Positions 7,270 through 9,079 of a DNA stretch of 9,079 bases are shown one piece after another. The position numbers and the translations under genes were made by a program. The notes under the pieces were generated by a model that was not told the origin of the DNA, searched no databases, and worked only from the letters and a program-made list of their open reading frames with translations. The stretch spans positions 1 through 9,079 of the forward strand of contig JAITJJ010000217.1 in assembly GCA_031278965.1 (NCBI GenBank), read 5' to 3'. The stretch is from Deferribacteraceae bacterium (GTDB lineage: Bacteria; Chrysiogenota; Deferribacteres; Deferribacterales; JAISNW01). Numbering within the stretch: position 1 is the first letter of the stretch; every line of letters starts with the position of its first letter.

Positions 7270-7802
7270 TCAAGTCATCCTTGATAGAACAGAGCATAAT
7301 AGGGTTTCCCGAAGGGAAAGAAGTGTCATATTTTAACGCACACATAAAGATAGTGCACCGTATCTTTCAATATGCCGTAGAGATAGAGCTGTTGGATAAG
7401 AATCCCGTAAAAGTCAAACGGAGAAAGGGAGAAGTTATCCGCAAACGCTTCCTCAATGAAGAGGAAAGACGGATCTTCCTAGAGGGGTGCAAAAAGAGCA
7501 GAAGCCCATACCTGTATCAGATGGCATATATCTCTCTCCAGTCAAGTATGAGAGTTGGAGAGATCCGCAAGCTCAGAAGAGAGGATATACGGGACGATTG
7601 CATAATACATATCCGAAGAGGCCTCCAAAAGCAAAAGAAGCCTAGCCGTTCCCTTAACGGAGGACTTAGCCGATTTTTCTGAAACCGGGGGCGCCTGCGA
7701 CTATGATCACAATGTTACATTCTCATTTAAGAGAGTCGTGAAAAAAACAGGGTTAAAGGATGTTCGTTTTCACGACCTCCGCAGAACCTTCGGTTCCATG
7801 CT
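7260..7802 (+). pseudogene. Tyrosine recombinase (phage integrase family) remnant, frameshifted and truncated at both ends
   Basis: The first segment (from 7260, TTG) carries the end of the core-binding domain (YFNAHIKIVHRIFQYAVEIE, then LLDKNP) and the catalytic domain start (RFLNEEERRIFLEGCKKS), with the first catalytic Arg in SSMRVGEIRKLRREDI (Arg codon 7551-7553). Between about 7605 and 7630 the frame shifts by +1. The correct sequence continues as SKSKRSLAVPLTEDLADF (beta-hairpin Lys region) and then VTFSFKRVVKKTGL, KDVRFHDLRRTFGSML; the HxxR box is at 7771-7782. The second-box LGH and the nucleophilic Tyr are missing because the similarity ends near 7800. The N-terminal 60-100 residues are also absent. 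It cannot be active. It marks a former phage, integrative element or integron-like insertion. Confidence 0.85.
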
Positions 7803-8081
7803 GTGGATGATGCCTTTGAGATATGGGCGGGAACATCTTTTCAGAAGTATTACTACTATATACCGGAGGAGTTGACAGGCTATTCGTTAATAAGGCGCAA
7901 GTCCTATGAGGAGGACGGTCGGAGTTTTTATATCGGCTGTCAGTACAGCTTTGAGGATTTGGGATTAACGGCTGCTCTTGATATATCCTATACAGCGAGT
8001 TCAGTATATGAGAGCGTATCTGATGATTTTAACGACAAGGAAGATATCACAGCGCAGCTCAATCTGAACTGGGTTCTTTAG
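7803..8081 (+). pseudogene. C-terminal fragment of an outer-membrane beta-barrel protein
   Basis: The frame gives about 92 codons ending at the TAG 8079-8081. It alternates aromatic/hydrophobic and polar residues in amphipathic strands separated by charged turns: FEIWAGTSFQKYYYYI, RSFYIGCQYSFED, LGLTAALDISYTASSVYESV, DITAQLNLNWVL. This pattern is typical of the last strands of an outer-membrane barrel, although the final residue is Leu rather than Phe. The GTG at 7803 has no ribosome-binding site and the fragment has no signal peptide, so it is the 3' remainder of a longer gene whose front has been replaced by recombinase sequence. Its close linkage to the hexaheme cytochrome suggests it was the porin of an electron-conduit pair. 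I cannot name the family. Confidence 0.6.
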
Positions 8082-8093
8082 GGGGAGGCGAAG
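8081..8093 (+). promoter_or_regulatory. Strong Shine-Dalgarno for the hexaheme cytochrome
   Basis: GGGGGAGG (8081-8088) overlaps the last base of the barrel stop codon, and its GGAGG lies five bases before the ATG at 8094. It fixes the cytochrome start and shows that the cytochrome was translated as the next gene of the barrel operon. Confidence 0.85.
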
Positions 8094-8636
8094 ATGAGGA
8101 AGATAATAATAACATTGATAGGTCTCCTTCTTTTGGGGAGTTTATCTATAACAGCGATAGCGGCGGTCGGAGACAAACCTGAGACGCATGACGGGTCTTG
8201 GGTTAAGCGTCACGGGAAGGTATCGGCGATAGATGAGAGCGAGTGTATAAGCTGTCATACGGACAGGCTTGACTGCATACGCTGCCACGAGGATACCAAG
8301 CCGAGGGATCATACGAGCGGTTATGTGAACAAGGGACACAGTATGAAGGCGAGGTGGAGCAGGAACAGTTGCACGGCGTGTCATACTGACAGCAGTTTTT
8401 GTGATGAGTGCCACGAGGTATCCGAACCCTCAACGCATGTGACAGGTTGGGGCGGCAATCTCTATAACCGGACGGGAGACGCTGCAGGGCGGACGGGACG
8501 GCACTGCGTTACCTGCCATACGCCAGCGACAACCGGGAATTTTTACGGGAGCGACCCTATATCCCGGGGATGCAAGACGTGCCACAAGGTTCTGAACAGG
8601 AAGGCGCTCGACGGAACGCACCCGCCAAATCCATAG
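8094..8636 (+). CDS. Secreted hexaheme c-type cytochrome (cytochrome c3/c7-like)
   Basis: The 180-residue protein has a Sec signal peptide (about 1-24: MRKIII, a Leu-rich core, then TAIAA) and six CxxCH heme-attachment sites: CISCH 51-55, CIRCH 61-65, CTACH 93-97, CDECH 103-107, CVTCH 138-142 and CKTCH 160-164. The first four come in two closely spaced pairs. Non-motif histidines (32, 40, 73, 82, 115, 176; also 137) are enough for bis-His ligation of all six hemes, which is usual for low-potential periplasmic multiheme cytochromes. It would carry electrons in the periplasm, and attachment would need the host cytochrome c maturation system. It directly follows an outer-membrane barrel fragment, the arrangement of porin-cytochrome conduits. 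No frame damage is seen, so it may still be functional, although its original promoter was probably lost with the front of the barrel gene. Confidence 0.92.
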   Translation: MRKIIITLIGLLLLGSLSITAIAAVGDKPETHDGSWVKRHGKVSAIDESECISCHTDRLDCIRCHEDTKPRDHTSGYVNKGHSMKARWSRNSCTACHTDSSFCDECHEVSEPSTHVTGWGGNLYNRTGDAAGRTGRHCVTCHTPATTGNFYGSDPISRGCKTCHKVLNRKALDGTHPPNP

Positions 8637-8651
8637 ACCACAGGGTTTAGA

Positions 8652-8669
8652 GGGGGAGGAAACTCCCCC
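8652..8669 (+). terminator. GC-rich hairpin after the cytochrome gene (candidate terminator, no U tract)
   Basis: GGGGGAG (8652-8658), a GAAA tetraloop (8659-8662) and CTCCCCC (8663-8669) form a perfect 7-bp stem with a GNRA loop, 15 bases after the stop codon. The following bases are GTAAAAAG, not a T run, so it is not a standard Rho-independent terminator. It could instead stabilise the 3' end of the message. The 5' arm repeats the cytochrome Shine-Dalgarno (GGGGGAGG), so it may also be a leftover intercistronic ribosome-binding site. Confidence 0.5.
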
Positions 8670-8743
8670 GTAAAAAGATGAGCGGCTAACGCAGTCTCAG
8701 ACTGTCAAAGAAGCGAGTTTCCTTCCGTAATACCGGTAGTATT
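8657..8743 (+). repeat. Overlapping inverted repeats downstream of the cytochrome
   Basis: AGGAAACTC (8657-8665) is exactly complementary to GAGTTTCCT (8715-8723). This pairing uses bases of the GGGGGAG/CTCCCCC hairpin, so the two structures exclude each other. Within the intervening loop lies CAGTCT-C-AGACTG (8692-8704), a perfect 6-bp inverted repeat with a one-base centre. Just after it, AATAC-CGGTA-GTATT (8729-8743) contains the palindrome TACCGGTA. The 8637-8761 gap holds no gene that I can see. Confidence 0.5.
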
Positions 8744-8761
8744 TCTTGAGAATTCAGGTGA

Positions 8762-9079
8762 ATGGAAAGCGGAGACGGATTTTTTATAATAAATGATAAG
8801 ATAAAGCAAAATAATATATTTGAGAGGGATATCTCCAAGTTTGAATATGAGGCAATCAACTTAAACAAGTATGACGAAAAGAGTATCGGGGAGTTTGCGG
8901 TAACGGTTACGGAGGCGCCGAAGATGTTTGAAAATATTTTTAAAATATTTACGAAACAGTATTGTTGTTTTTCACAAGAGCGGGATCGTTTTCCGCAAAC
9001 TTTGAAGAAAGCGGTTAAGAAACTCTACATTAATGGCGTATCCAATGAGGATATAGCCGAATACTTGGATTTGCCGCGT
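8762..9079 (+). CDS. Hypothetical protein with a possible helix-turn-helix, 3' end outside window
   Basis: The frame is open from the ATG at 8762 (directly after an in-frame TGA) to the window end, 106 codons. The first part (ESGDGFFIINDKIKQNNIFE and on) is AT-rich and not recognised. Residues from about 77 onward (FPQTLKKAVKKLYINGVSN, then EDIAEYLDLPR) match the general pattern of transposase or regulator helix-turn-helix segments (A-V-K-L-Y-x-x-G-x-S-x-x-x-I-A-x-x-L), so a DNA-binding or transposase-like protein is possible. Two starts compete. 8762 has only AGGTGA touching the ATG. The in-frame ATG at 8924 has GGAGG eight bases upstream (8911-8915) and gives a protein beginning MFENIFKIF. 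No function can be assigned. Confidence 0.5.
   Translation, partial: MESGDGFFIINDKIKQNNIFERDISKFEYEAINLNKYDEKSIGEFAVTVTEAPKMFENIFKIFTKQYCCFSQERDRFPQTLKKAVKKLYINGVSNEDIAEYLDLPR
8911..8926 (+). promoter_or_regulatory. Shine-Dalgarno deciding an internal start of the last gene
   Basis: GGAGG (8911-8915) stands eight bases before an in-frame ATG (8924-8926). This is the best ribosome-binding site in the final 400 bases and argues that the true start may be 8924 rather than 8762. Confidence 0.4.

Noticed and set aside
7803..7875. HLFRSITTIY in the recombinase frame as a surviving LGH-x-x-x-x-T-x-x-Y end
   Set aside because: It superficially resembles the SITTTxxY part of integrases, but the same bases in the other frame give a continuous barrel pattern running to the stop before the cytochrome, and the preceding LGH box is absent.
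8142..8621. Minus-strand open frames opposite the cytochrome
   Set aside because: Antisense to a six-CxxCH cytochrome; no start signals and no recognisable domains.
8932..8950. Inverted repeat AAATATTTT-T-AAAATATTT
   Set aside because: Perfect 9-base arms but AT-only, and it lies inside the open frame where it encodes ENIFKIF; likely low-complexity coincidence.
1..9079. CRISPR array, tRNA or rRNA genes
   Set aside because: No regularly spaced direct repeats, no cloverleaf-like segments and no conserved rRNA stretches were seen on either strand.

Overview
The window looks like chromosome from a didermic (Gram-negative) bacterium that makes lipopolysaccharide. It carries lpxB (lipid A synthesis), a type II secretion secretin pair (gspC-gspD) and a periplasmic hexaheme c-type cytochrome. 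That combination fits an anaerobic, metal- or sulfur-respiring lineage (Desulfobacterota, Deferribacterota or Nitrospirota type). This placement is inferred from gene content, and no marker in the window fixes it.

Layout. Bases 3-617 are the 3' end of an unrecognised acidic protein, closed by a clear Rho-independent terminator. lpxB (741-1892, +) stands alone, without lpxA, lpxD or fabZ. It converges on a minus-strand operon that reads gspC (5652-4765), gspD (4768-2846), rarD (2833-1934), with a 4-base ATGA overlap between gspC and gspD. No other general secretion genes are present. Upstream of gspC, a roughly 285-base AT-rich divergent region separates it from a 100-residue membrane-anchored, highly charged helical protein (5938-6240, +).

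Bases 6241-7803 are a scar of mobile and broken DNA. They hold a possible gene remnant on the minus strand, then an IS5-family transposase remnant (6502-7155, minus) that has lost its N-terminus and has one homopolymer frameshift plus a possible programmed -1 frameshift. Next come a short unassigned minus-strand open stretch and a frameshifted, truncated tyrosine recombinase (about 7260-7802, +). The recombinase stops shortly after its HDLRR box. There the sequence passes into the last ~92 codons of what looks like an outer-membrane beta-barrel protein (7803-8081).

The barrel tail is followed, after a strong Shine-Dalgarno sequence, by an apparently intact secreted cytochrome with six CxxCH sites (8094-8636). 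Barrel plus periplasmic multiheme cytochrome is the pattern of porin-cytochrome conduits for extracellular electron transfer. I infer that a recombination event removed the front of the barrel gene and left the cytochrome intact. The roughly 125 bases after the cytochrome contain several overlapping inverted repeats. The window ends inside an AT-rich gene with a possible helix-turn-helix (from 8762 or 8924).

I did not find a convincing new biological system. The points most worth checking are the recombinase/barrel junction, the structured RNA region after the cytochrome, and the reduced gspCD-rarD operon. I saw no tRNA, rRNA, CRISPR array or recognisable riboswitch.
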